NCBI GenBank assembly: GCA_937910785.1
Contig: CALDLG010000180.1
Span: 1-35,506, forward strand
Direction of reading: 5' to 3'
Length of the DNA: 35,506 bases
Source: an uncultured Lachnospiraceae bacterium
Lineage (GTDB): Bacteria > Bacillota > Clostridia > Lachnospirales > Lachnospiraceae
Below the pieces are notes generated by a model. That model did not search any database. It was not told where the DNA came from and saw nothing but the letters and a program-made list of their open reading frames with translations. The position numbers were made by a program, and so were the translations under genes. Below, piece after piece: positions 1-7,263 of the stretch. Numbering within the stretch: the stretch's first letter is position 1; every line of letters starts with the position of its first letter.

Positions 1-1285
1 ATTTTGCAACGTTTGCACGAGCGCCGAAGAACTGCATTTCCTTACCGATTACCATGGAGGATACACAGCATGCGATACCGTAGTCATCACCATGCGTTAC
101 TCTCATCAGGTCATCGTTCTCATACTGGATGGAAGAAGTCTGGATAGACATCTTAGCACAGTATTTCTTCCAGTTTTCAGGAAGTCTTGTGGACCAGAGA
201 ACTGTCAGGTTCGGTTCCGGAGAAGGACCTAAGTTCGTCAATGTGTGCAGATAACGGAAGCTCATCTTGCTTACTAACGGACGTCCGTCAACGCCGACAC
301 CGCCGAGGGATTCTGTTACCCATACCGGATCGCCTGCGAAAATCTGATTGTATTCAGGTGTACGCGCGAATTTGATCAGACGCAGCTTCATGATGAAGTG
401 GTCAACAAATTCCTGAATTTCTTCTTCTGTAAAGGTTCCGTTTGCAAGGTCTCTTTCCGCATAGCAGTCAAGGAATGTAGAAGTACGTCCAAGAGACATT
501 GCAGCGCCGTTCTGCTCTTTTACGGCACACAGATAACCGAAGTAGGTTGCCTGAATTGCTTCCTGTACGTTGGTAGCGGGTTTGGAAATATCGCATCCAT
601 AGGAAGCTGCCATTTCCTTCATCAGTTTCAGAGCTGTCATCTGCTCGGAAAGCTCCTCACGAAGACGGATAACGTCATCTGTCATAACACGGCCCGTGGA
701 ATCCTTCTGAGCCTGTTTGTCTTCGATCAGGTAATCGATACCGTACAGAGCGACACGTCTGTAATCGCCGATGATACGTCCACGTCCATAAGCATCCGGA
801 AGACCCGTAATGATATGGGAAGAACGGCATGCACGCATTTCAGCGTTATAAGCGTCGAAGCAGCCTGCATTGTGTGTTTTTCTGTGTGTTGAGAAAAATT
901 CGCTGATCTCCGGATCAACCTCGTAACCGTTGTCGGAGCAAGCCTTTTCAGCCATTCTGATACCGCCGTAAGGCTGTAAGGAACGTTTGAACGGTTTGTC
1001 AGTCTGGAAGCCTACGATTTTCTCTTTGCTCTTGTCCAGATAGCCCGGTCCGTGAGAGGTAATGGTGGAGATAACCTTCGTATCCATATCCAGTACGCCG
1101 CCTGCTTCACGTTCCTGTTTCTGTAAATCAAGAACCTGTGCCCATAAGTCTTTTGTGTTCTGTGTAGGAGCAGCTAAGAAGGAATCGTCGCCTTCATAGA
1201 GGTGATAGTTTTTCTGAATGAAGTCGCGTACATTTACTTCATTCTCCCATTTGCCGCCTACAAAATCTTTCCATTCTGGTCTCAT
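1..1285 (-). CDS. pflB: Pyruvate formate-lyase (formate C-acetyltransferase), 5' part only
   Basis: This is a glycyl-radical enzyme that converts pyruvate and CoA to acetyl-CoA and formate in the cytoplasm during fermentation. Translating the minus strand from the ATG at 1285 gives 428 full codons with no stop, and the gene runs off the left edge. The family is about 740-760 residues, so the C-terminal part with the radical glycine is outside the window. The adjacent catalytic cysteines are visible at C406-C407 in the context GIACCVS, which marks a true pyruvate formate-lyase rather than a diol dehydratase-type relative. The start is fixed by AGGAGG about 9 bases upstream and by the typical N-terminus MRPEWKDFVGGKWENE. 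Activation needs a PflA-type radical SAM enzyme, which is not in view. Confidence 0.97.
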   Translation of the reverse strand, partial: MRPEWKDFVGGKWENEVNVRDFIQKNYHLYEGDDSFLAAPTQNTKDLWAQVLDLQKQEREAGGVLDMDTKVISTITSHGPGYLDKSKEKIVGFQTDKPFKRSLQPYGGIRMAEKACSDNGYEVDPEISEFFSTHRKTHNAGCFDAYNAEMRACRSSHIITGLPDAYGRGRIIGDYRRVALYGIDYLIEDKQAQKDSTGRVMTDDVIRLREELSEQMTALKLMKEMAASYGCDISKPATNVQEAIQATYFGYLCAVKEQNGAAMSLGRTSTFLDCYAERDLANGTFTEEEIQEFVDHFIMKLRLIKFARTPEYNQIFAGDPVWVTESLGGVGVDGRPLVSKMSFRYLHTLTNLGPSPEPNLTVLWSTRLPENWKKYCAKMSIQTSSIQYENDDLMRVTHGDDYGIACCVSSMVIGKEMQFFGARANVAK

Positions 1286-1327
1286 TTTGAAATAGCCTCC
1301 TGTTTTTATATTTTGTTTGATATATTC

Positions 1328-1364
1328 AGCATATTTTATGGGGAAATATGCCTGAAAATATGCT
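1328..1364 (-). promoter_or_regulatory. Inverted repeat in the pflB leader
   Basis: AGCATATTTT (1328-1337) and AAAATATGCT (1355-1364) are perfect 10-base inverted arms around 17 bases. The element lies inside the predicted pflB 5' leader, just downstream of its -10 box. It could be an RNA stem or an operator for a redox or fermentation regulator. No T-run follows it, so it is not a simple terminator. Confidence 0.45.
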
Positions 1365-1378
1365 TATCCTGTAAACTC

Positions 1379-1408
1379 ATTATATGTTAAAGAAGGAAGT
1401 TACGTCAA
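1379..1408 (-). promoter_or_regulatory. Predicted sigma-A promoter of pflB
   Basis: On the minus strand TTGACG (1403-1408) and TATAAT (1379-1384) are separated by 18 bases. Transcription would start near 1372 and give a leader of about 87 bases ahead of pflB. Confidence 0.7.
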
Positions 1409-1437
1409 GTCGGGCAGTGTACTTTTTTGCATACATA

Positions 1438-1461
1438 ATGTAAATTTTTATGTAAATTTTT
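1438..1461. repeat. Tandem 12-base repeat upstream of the pflB promoter
   Basis: ATGTAAATTTTT occurs twice head to tail (1438-1449, 1450-1461), followed by a diverged third unit. It sits about 30 bases upstream of the pflB -35 box. It may be an AT-rich upstream element or a regulator site. The whole gap 1286-1697 otherwise holds only promoters and leaders. Confidence 0.5.
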
Positions 1462-1567
1462 GTGAAATTTGTATGGGAAGCAAAAAAGAAAATTTCTGGC
1501 GAGGTGTTATCGCAGTAGACGGGTAACAGCTCACCACCCATGCAGGATTATGTTGAAAATTAAAAAG

Positions 1568-1596
1568 TTGTAAACTGTAATCAGGTTATGTATAAT
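1568..1596 (+). promoter_or_regulatory. Predicted sigma-A promoter for the membrane glycosyltransferase-like gene
   Basis: TTGTAA (1568-1573) and TATAAT (1591-1596) are separated by 17 bases. The leader to the ATG at 1698 would be about 95 bases. Confidence 0.6.
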
Positions 1597-1697
1597 AATT
1601 GCAGAATATTGCTGAAAAGGATATATGTACAGAGACAACATTTTATAGACAGTAATTCTGATATCATGATATTGATGGAATTGAGGAGAGTGACTTA

Positions 1698-3635
1698 ATG
1701 ATAAGTAATCTGTTTCTGGCAGCTGCCATAGTGATATGGGGATATGTACTAAAAAATAAATTAAGAACAAAAGAAAGTTTTGGCCCTGTTTTGAGTATTG
1801 CGGTCAGTATGGCTGTATTGGAAATAGGTGGGGCGTTCGGGATATTGTGGCCGGTTGCAAATATTTACTGTGCCGCAGTCTGTATTTATTCCATTGTCTA
1901 TATTGCCAGAACGAGGAATAAAGCAGATATGAAAGCCTATTTTTTTAATCCGGCTGTCGTTGGTTTTTTGTTCGCAGTTTTATTTTATATGATATGGTCT
2001 TTTGGAAAAACACTTTTCTACACGGGTCTGGATTCTTTTTTACACTGGGGAATGTTTTCCAAAGCTGTATTTTACAATCATAACTTTGATATCTGGAATA
2101 ACGGGTTATCTGTAAATCATAAAGTATATCCTCATGGTATGGCAGCGTGGTATTCCTTATTTGCTTTGGGAAAGAGCGTTTATTCGGAACGGGATGTTAT
2201 GTTGAGCATCAACGCTCTTTTATTTGCGTCCGGCTGCCCAATCGTGGATATCGCCGTATGCAGAATAAGGAAACTCCTTCCGGACAAAAAAATTTATTTT
2301 CCGATAGTTTATCTTGTATCCGTAGTAAGCGTTGCGGGTTTTTTGTGGTTCTGGAAATTTAAGGGAGCGGAAGCGTATATATCCGGTTATATGGATGTGC
2401 CGCTTGGCGTTGCATTTATGGCGGCTCTTTGCCTGGCGGTAACAGATAGCGCGGATTATTATTACAAAGCACTGGGAGTTTCCCTGTTATCAGCCATGCT
2501 GGTTATGATTAAGCCAAGTGGTATTATTTTTGTCGTCGCCGTTTGTCTGGTTTATCTGGCGAATGAATATACGGACAAGGATTTTCATACGGCATCCGGT
2601 ATGACAGGGAAATTATTCAGAGGGGGAATGCTGGTTGTATCGGTTCCGCTGCTTGAACTGGGCATATGGAATATCATGATGAAGTATCTTGATATAACGG
2701 GCGGGGATCAGTTTCGGCTGAAAGAGTTTCTGATTAGCAATGTGATTAAAAGATACCAGACAGATGCGGCGTATGCGAAGTCCTTTTCTGTTGTTATACG
2801 TAATTTTATTACAGCCTTTTTTACGAGGAAAGTGGCGCTTCACACAAGTGCTTTTTTCTGGATGATATTATGTATCGCCATAGCGGTATTTACAATTATA
2901 CTTCAAAAAGACCGCCATGCGAAAAAGAAAGTGCTGTATGTGAATATTTGTATGCTGCTATTGTTTTGGGCTTATAATCTGTTTCTGCTATGGACTTATT
3001 TAACTACGATGTCAGAGGGCGAAGCACTCGGCACGGTATGTTATGACAGATATATCGGTGCGTATATTATAGGTTGGTTTGTGATGTGTATCTATACGCT
3101 GTTTGTTTATGATACCGGCGTTTTGAAAGCACAGTGTTTGTATTTGGGATGCTTTTTCCTGTGCAACATATGGGGTTTTCTGAACCCCAATACTTATCGT
3201 ATAGATATTACTTCCGAAATTAGGGAAACATATGAGGTGAGGAACGATATATACGAAAGCATTTCCGGGATAAGCAGTGAGAACTCTGAAGATATGCCGG
3301 ATTTATGGGTTTCTTATGCAGATGAAGAAGCGTCTCTTAATTACAATCAGATAATTCAGTTGAAATATTATATGTTTCCGGATTTTGATTATATCACCGT
3401 CTATGGAACACAGGCAGATTATGAACGGGAAATGAAAGATATTATTGCGGAGTTCAGTTTTGACTATGTAGTTTTTTATGGCGTGAATGAAGATTTTTAT
3501 AATGCTTATTACTGGTATTTTGCGGACGGCCTGTCGAATGCTGCGGAGCAGTATAAGAACGGACGCTGTCAGGCATATAAGGTCATCAGAGACGAGGCTA
3601 CGGATGAATTTTGCTGGTTCGAGCCCATATTATGA
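1698..3635 (+). CDS. Polytopic membrane protein, GT-C glycosyltransferase-like
   Basis: A 645-residue protein with many hydrophobic segments spread over roughly residues 1-490, followed by a soluble C-terminal tail of about 150 residues rich in Tyr and acidic residues. The first large extracytoplasmic loop carries a D-S-F-L-H-W motif (Asp112). This is the position where GT-C enzymes, which use lipid-linked sugars, keep their acidic catalytic residue. A role in adding sugars to a surface polymer is therefore inferred, and no specific family was recognised. The start at 1698 is supported by GAGGAG about 10 bases upstream. It has its own promoter, and a second GT-C-like gene follows. Codon use looks AT-richer than the downstream housekeeping genes, which suggests acquisition. 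It could also be another polytopic envelope protein. Confidence 0.7.
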   Translation: MISNLFLAAAIVIWGYVLKNKLRTKESFGPVLSIAVSMAVLEIGGAFGILWPVANIYCAAVCIYSIVYIARTRNKADMKAYFFNPAVVGFLFAVLFYMIWSFGKTLFYTGLDSFLHWGMFSKAVFYNHNFDIWNNGLSVNHKVYPHGMAAWYSLFALGKSVYSERDVMLSINALLFASGCPIVDIAVCRIRKLLPDKKIYFPIVYLVSVVSVAGFLWFWKFKGAEAYISGYMDVPLGVAFMAALCLAVTDSADYYYKALGVSLLSAMLVMIKPSGIIFVVAVCLVYLANEYTDKDFHTASGMTGKLFRGGMLVVSVPLLELGIWNIMMKYLDITGGDQFRLKEFLISNVIKRYQTDAAYAKSFSVVIRNFITAFFTRKVALHTSAFFWMILCIAIAVFTIILQKDRHAKKKVLYVNICMLLLFWAYNLFLLWTYLTTMSEGEALGTVCYDRYIGAYIIGWFVMCIYTLFVYDTGVLKAQCLYLGCFFLCNIWGFLNPNTYRIDITSEIRETYEVRNDIYESISGISSENSEDMPDLWVSYADEEASLNYNQIIQLKYYMFPDFDYITVYGTQADYEREMKDIIAEFSFDYVVFYGVNEDFYNAYYWYFADGLSNAAEQYKNGRCQAYKVIRDEATDEFCWFEPIL

Positions 3636-3666
3636 AAATGGTTATTCCCTGCATAATTATGATATT

Positions 3667-3989
3667 ATGATAAAATACATATTTTATGTTTCGATTGGGA
3701 GAAGATTTGTGAAAGAACTGAATTATCCCTTTTGTTCGGAATACATTTTAAAAAAAGAAGACCGCTCAAAAAGAGGCTGCCCGGACAGACTGGTATTTGT
3801 CGATGACAATTTGGCGGAACGGCATATCGCGGAAGCATAGATTTCCGGAGCCAAAGTACCGGAGGTACAGGGATTTACAAAACAGAGGATGATACAGAAG
3901 GAAATATGGAAAGGAAATTTGTTATTCCGGAAGAGTATGAGAAAAAGAACGGGGTAATCAGGCTCAATGCAGAAGATGAAACAGTTTAA
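3667..3989 (+). pseudogene. Probable decayed gene remnant between the two membrane-protein genes
   Basis: No intact frame spans this stretch. The frame from the ATG at 3667 reads to about 3810 and ends in a protein-like LVFVDDN. A second frame, open from 3807 to the TAA at 3987-3989, continues plausibly as FGGTAYRGSIDF and ends KFVIPEEYEKKNGVIRLN. Adding one base near 3810 would join the two. The joined product looks like the C-terminal part of a soluble or extracellular domain, but I do not recognise the family. The stop overlaps the start of the next gene (3967), as in a translationally coupled operon. Alternatively this is noncoding sequence that happens to be open. Confidence 0.35.
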
Positions 3990-5085
3990 ATTATGGGAAA
4001 TAAAAAAATATTCTTTTGTAAAATATGCTGCGGCATTGTGTATCAGTATCATGATTGGCATGCTGGCGCTTATTGCCGTTTATATGCTGCCAGTTAAAAA
4101 TATGAGGGCAAATGTTGCCCGTTCCAGTGAAATTTTTAATTACGAGGGAATTTATCCACAGCTGGTAAATGGCTACAAGTATATGCAGCTTGATAATTTT
4201 ACCGACAGTATTATATTGGGCGCGGCCATTTATGATGGGGCGGAAGGAACGATAAATAAAGTGGTATATAACTATCATCCTGATTCACAGCAGCTTTCAC
4301 CGGAGCTTGCTTTGACTAATTATGCAAATGAAGTTTCCGCATACGAATATTTCGGAATTTCTTATGAGCGTTACTGGCATGGATATCTGGTGCCTGTGAA
4401 GCTTCTGCTTTTATTTTTTGATTATGGAGATATCAGAATTCTGAATTTTTTCATGCAGAATATTCTGTTATTTGCCGTGCTGAAGCTGTTCCACAGGGTT
4501 TCGCTGGAGCAGTACATACCGGCCTTTCTGACAGCGGTATTTGTGATAAATCCTCTGACGGCAGCGGTTTCCTTACAGTTTTCCGCAGTCTATTATATCA
4601 TGCTGCTTTCGACAATCTGTTTGCTATGGCTTGTCCGGAAAGGGAAGGCGGAAGAAAAGAAAATAAATTTCCTGTTTTTTCTGACAGGCATTTTGACCGC
4701 ATATATGGATTTCTTTACTTATCCGCTTGTTTCCTGTGGGATTTTGATTGTTCTGTATCTTATCATTAACAGGGACAGGATCGGAATGACCGGCGTGAAA
4801 GCGCTTTTTCAGAAAATGCTGTTATGGGGCTTTGGTTATGGCGGTATGTGGAGCGGTAAATGGCTGGTGGGCAGTGTGCTTATGAAAAGAAATATGTTTG
4901 TGGATGCATTGAATCAGGCAATATTCCGCGCATCGCCAGGAAGCCTTCAGGGAGAAGCGTATGGTCGTTTTGATGCGGTCATGAAAAATATAAGTGTATT
5001 TTTTAAATGGCCGTTTTTCCTCCTGTTTTTATCGGGGGGGGGGTATATGCCGTATTTGGACTTCGAATCATTACGCGCCGTATAG
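3967..5085 (+). CDS. Polytopic GT-C-like membrane protein, truncated by a frameshift at a G10 tract
   Basis: As written the frame gives 372 residues with an N-terminal membrane anchor (about residues 18-38), an extracytoplasmic segment, then about seven hydrophobic segments. The stretch around YERYWHGYLVPVKLL is typical of large lipid-linked-sugar glycosyltransferase-like membrane proteins. Reading runs into ten G residues at 5034-5043 and then into an unrelated hydrophilic tail ending at 5085. The lost C-terminus is present in another frame up to 5276. One extra G, two fewer, or a -1 slip on the tract restores a product of about 435 residues. The start is not certain: ATG 3967 and ATG 3976 both lack a strong ribosome-binding site, and the gene overlaps the end of the upstream remnant. 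Substrate unknown. Confidence 0.65.
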   Translation: MQKMKQFKLWEIKKYSFVKYAAALCISIMIGMLALIAVYMLPVKNMRANVARSSEIFNYEGIYPQLVNGYKYMQLDNFTDSIILGAAIYDGAEGTINKVVYNYHPDSQQLSPELALTNYANEVSAYEYFGISYERYWHGYLVPVKLLLLFFDYGDIRILNFFMQNILLFAVLKLFHRVSLEQYIPAFLTAVFVINPLTAAVSLQFSAVYYIMLLSTICLLWLVRKGKAEEKKINFLFFLTGILTAYMDFFTYPLVSCGILIVLYLIINRDRIGMTGVKALFQKMLLWGFGYGGMWSGKWLVGSVLMKRNMFVDALNQAIFRASPGSLQGEAYGRFDAVMKNISVFFKWPFFLLFLSGGGYMPYLDFESLRAV

Positions 5086-5276
5086 TGTTTCAAAATGCGA
5101 TAATGATTCTCCTTCTGACCGGAGCGGCATTTCTGCCGGTTGGCTGGATGCTGGTAATGGCAGGCCATTCTTACGGCCATTACTGGTTTACTTATAAAGA
5201 ATTTGCCATATCGGGATTTGCGTTGCTGAGTCTTGGTATTTATCTGAAGAATCCGGACTGTGATGGAAAAACATAA
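5007..5276 (+). pseudogene. Out-of-frame C-terminus of the preceding GT-C-like protein
   Basis: From the G tract onward this frame encodes VYAVFGLRIITRR, then two hydrophobic segments and the motif HSYGHYWFTYKEF before the stop at 5274-5276. Hydrophobicity and style continue directly from the truncated protein upstream. It is therefore best read as that gene's displaced end, not as a separate gene starting at the internal ATG 5007. Confidence 0.65.
5034..5043. repeat. Homopolymer of ten G (possible slippage tract)
   Basis: Ten consecutive G residues lie inside the coding region of a surface-associated membrane protein, exactly where the reading frame switches. Such tracts change length readily in replication and are classical sites of phase variation, but also of sequencing error. 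Confidence 0.9.
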
Positions 5277-5416
5277 TGGACAAAGTGATCGGATGTACGG
5301 AAAATACAAAGCTAAGGCAGGGCGGATGCGATGGTGAAAAGGGCCGGAAGGAATTCTGCTTTGGAAAAACAGGACTTGCGGTAATTCTGTTTTCGGCTTA
5401 TACTGTAAAGGCATAA
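5276..5416 (+). CDS. Possible 46-residue ORF or gene remnant
   Basis: An ATG at 5276 overlaps the stop of the restored upstream frame (TAATG). It opens a 46-codon frame ending with a short hydrophobic stretch (GLAVILFSAYTV) at the TAA 5414-5416. The overlap suggests translational coupling, and the product resembles the truncated N-terminus of another membrane protein. No family was recognised, and it could be chance. Confidence 0.2.
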   Translation: MDKVIGCTENTKLRQGGCDGEKGRKEFCFGKTGLAVILFSAYTVKA

Positions 5417-5489
5417 AACATCCATAGCAGGTAAAACTGTTATTGTATCAAAGTTTCAGGAATCAGAGAAAAATCGGAGGTATAAAATC

Positions 5490-5681
5490 ATGGCAGAGAT
5501 TACGAAGGATATGACAATCGGCGAAATTTTAAGAACCAATCCGGATGTGGCGCCGATCCTGATGAACGCAGGCATGCATTGTCTCGGATGTCCGTCCGCG
5601 CAGGGAGAATCGCTGGAAGAGGCGGCAATGGTGCATGGCATGAACATCGATGAACTGATGGAACAGATCGCGGCGTTATAA
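5490..5681 (+). CDS. DUF1858 domain protein (hybrid-cluster-protein-associated redox disulfide family)
   Basis: A 63-residue protein made of a single DUF1858 domain. It has the family's opening pattern (I-T-K-D-M-T-I-G-E-I-L) and a paired-cysteine motif HCLGCPSA near residues 30-36. The family is often found near or fused to hybrid cluster proteins and redox enzymes, and a thiol redox role is presumed from the CxxC pair. The start at 5490 follows CGGAGG at good spacing. It stands alone between the glycosyltransferase island and mecA, and it is followed at once by a strong terminator. The exact role is unknown. Confidence 0.85.
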   Translation: MAEITKDMTIGEILRTNPDVAPILMNAGMHCLGCPSAQGESLEEAAMVHGMNIDELMEQIAAL

Positions 5682-5699
5682 GTGAGAGCCGGGAATACC

Positions 5700-5745
5700 A
5701 AAAAGACAGCATGCTGACAAGCAATCGGCAGGCTGTCTTTTTTTT
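5700..5745 (+). terminator. Rho-independent terminator, probably bidirectional
   Basis: AAAAAGACAGC (5700-5710) pairs with GCTGTCTTTTT (5732-5742), and the T-run continues to 5745. On the minus strand the same stem is followed by TTTTT, so it can also end mecA transcripts. A smaller CCGG stem with TTTTTT lies at about 5749-5767. Confidence 0.8.
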
Positions 5746-5807
5746 CGTCCGGAGATACCGGTTTTTTCTGTTTTCGCTTCGGAGGGCGTGTATCGTACCG
5801 GCAGTCT

Positions 5808-6557
5808 TTAAATTGCCGCAAGCGACTGAATTGCCCTGTCTTTGATGACAACTTCACAATGCTCTTCCAGATAGGATTCCACGGCGGCGGAGAAGTGTTC
5901 CTGGCTGCCGTATTCGGAGAGCGTATTGCAAAGCCGGTTAAAGTCCGGGGCAGGCGAATCCGACGGATTCACGAGCAGCAGATAGGAGGAACCGTTTGCC
6001 TTTTTGTATAAAGAATTCCCGCCATGACAGAAAGGCTCCGCGATGTGGGCCAGTCTCATTACATCATATAATGAAGCGAAAGAAAACATGCGCGGGGTAT
6101 GGGAAACGGAAACGGATTCTTTGGCCGTAGAGGAGAGCTTCTTATCTCCTGCCGGAGCGGAAGAACGATTCTGCTGGTCCATTTTCCGCAGAATGTCAAG
6201 CATCTCATCGGCGCTGTCGGCAAAGGCTTCCATAATATCTTCGGAATCGTCGTCTTCTTCGTGATGAACGGAAGGCGCGAATTTGGCAAAACGGGTATCC
6301 AGCTCTTCCGGATCTTCCACTTTGGTTATGATCAGAACGATACACTCTGCATTCAGGGGAATCGCCTCGATCATCAGGGGAATATCTTCCGCTTCAAATC
6401 CGCACTCACATGCGGCCTGCTGCATCATGTCGCGGAACAGGTTTTTGGCCTTCTCCGTTCCATAGGCGAGTTCGCTTATTTTCAGTTCTCTATCGGCAAG
6501 GTCTTCCCTTGTGAGCGTACAGCGGATCTGGTGCTCGTTTACTTTTTCGATTTTCAT
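5808..6557 (-). CDS. mecA: Adaptor protein MecA (ClpC adaptor)
   Basis: MecA delivers substrates to the ClpC unfoldase for ClpP degradation. In Bacillus it controls competence and other regulators. This 249-residue product has the MecA plan. The N-terminal recognition domain begins MKIEKVNEHQIRCTL and carries ELAYGTEKAKNLFRDMMQQA. A variable acidic linker (about residues 95-135, rich in D, E and S) follows. A C-terminal alpha/beta domain ends in FSAAVESYLEEHCEVVIKD. I chose ATG 6557: AAGGA lies about 10 bases upstream. The GTG three codons earlier sits almost on top of that site. The gene converges with the DUF1858 gene and has a long upstream region with a likely promoter. Confidence 0.9.
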   Translation of the reverse strand: MKIEKVNEHQIRCTLTREDLADRELKISELAYGTEKAKNLFRDMMQQAACECGFEAEDIPLMIEAIPLNAECIVLIITKVEDPEELDTRFAKFAPSVHHEEDDDSEDIMEAFADSADEMLDILRKMDQQNRSSAPAGDKKLSSTAKESVSVSHTPRMFSFASLYDVMRLAHIAEPFCHGGNSLYKKANGSSYLLLVNPSDSPAPDFNRLCNTLSEYGSQEHFSAAVESYLEEHCEVVIKDRAIQSLAAI

Positions 6558-6663
6558 AAATATCACATCCTTACTATATAAGATACTGATACTGTTAATT
6601 TATGTGAAAATTTTCGATAAAGTCATTGAAAGAGGATAAAAATTATAAAACCTATCGAAACTA

Positions 6664-6697
6664 AAAGTATCTTATACTTTGTGTTAATCTAAGTCAA
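6664..6697 (-). promoter_or_regulatory. Predicted mecA promoter overlapped by a palindrome
   Basis: On the minus strand TTGACT (6692-6697) and TAAGAT (6669-6674) are 17 bases apart. A perfect inverted repeat, AAAGTAT-CTT-ATACTTT (6664-6680), covers the -10 box, as an operator would. Confidence 0.45.
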
Positions 6698-6744
6698 TAG
6701 TATGACAAAACTCTTTAAAAAAAATTTATATTTTTAGAAATTGC

Positions 6745-6773
6745 TTGCTATTTTGTCAAATCGTGGATATAAT
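6745..6773 (+). promoter_or_regulatory. Predicted sigma-A promoter of the candidate RNA
   Basis: TTGCTA (6745-6750) and TATAAT (6768-6773) are separated by exactly 17 bases. No protein gene follows for almost 500 bases. Confidence 0.6.
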
Positions 6774-6779
6774 AGTCAT

Positions 6780-6927
6780 AAGATGTCTCCTGACAATCGG
6801 CATGGGAAGGAGGCAGTGTGCAGGTAAAATTTATTTTCAGAAAGATCCGTTTCTCATAATATGTCTCTTACACATAGTATGAGAGAGTCTTACAGGCTTA
6901 TGTGCCTGATCGTAGAATAATTTTTTT
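6780..6927 (+). ncRNA. Candidate structured noncoding or leader RNA (6S-like shape)
   Basis: Starting just after a good promoter, the stretch folds into a long-range closing stem: about 6791-6811 pairs with 6895-6915, with wobble pairs and a bulge. An internal loop and a strong upper hairpin follow (CTCATA/TATGAG plus TATG/CATA, 6853-6883). It ends in TTTTTTT at about 6920-6927. The length is about 145 bases. A closing stem, bubble and terminal hairpin recall 6S RNA, but I cannot confirm the family. Alternatively it is an attenuating leader: AAGGAGG at 6807-6813 precedes a GTG-started 13-codon frame (6818-6859), and a smaller CAGGC/GCCTG hairpin lies before the T-run. Confidence 0.4.
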
Positions 6928-7263
6928 CATTCGTTTTTCACAATTATAATTCACAGGGATTGAAAAGGTTATACAGATATTTATTAAATTTTTATGCGCG
7001 TCGGAGATGTCTTGATTATTCTTTCCCGTTTTCGGTTCTGATTGGTTCCGGAAGCGTTTGTTATAACATCGCGGAAAAGTTGCACAACGTAATCCGGTTT
7101 TTTGGAACGGATGAAACTGTTATTTTGCGGATATCATAATATTTGGGAAGTCCCCGCTTCTTTTGCGCTGATTTCCGCAAAAACAGTCAAAAAAAGTAAA
7201 AATATTAATGACGATGAAAGAATAGTCTGATATAATAAGGGCGGTCAGAAAGGAGCTGGACAG
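6928..7263 (+). promoter_or_regulatory. Intergenic stretch with a predicted promoter for the GH18 gene
   Basis: No gene is visible here. A promoter ATGACG (7208-7213), 17 bases, TATAAT (7231-7236) directs the GH18 gene. A small inverted repeat TTTTGCG/CGCAAAA lies at 7161-7182 without a T-run. Confidence 0.5.

Noticed and set aside
398..892. A 164-codon plus-strand open frame.
   Set aside because: It lies antisense inside pflB, whose protein is clearly recognisable on the other strand.
7161..7182. TTTTGCG/CGCAAAA inverted repeat as a terminator.
   Set aside because: There is no T-run on either strand and no gene ending nearby.
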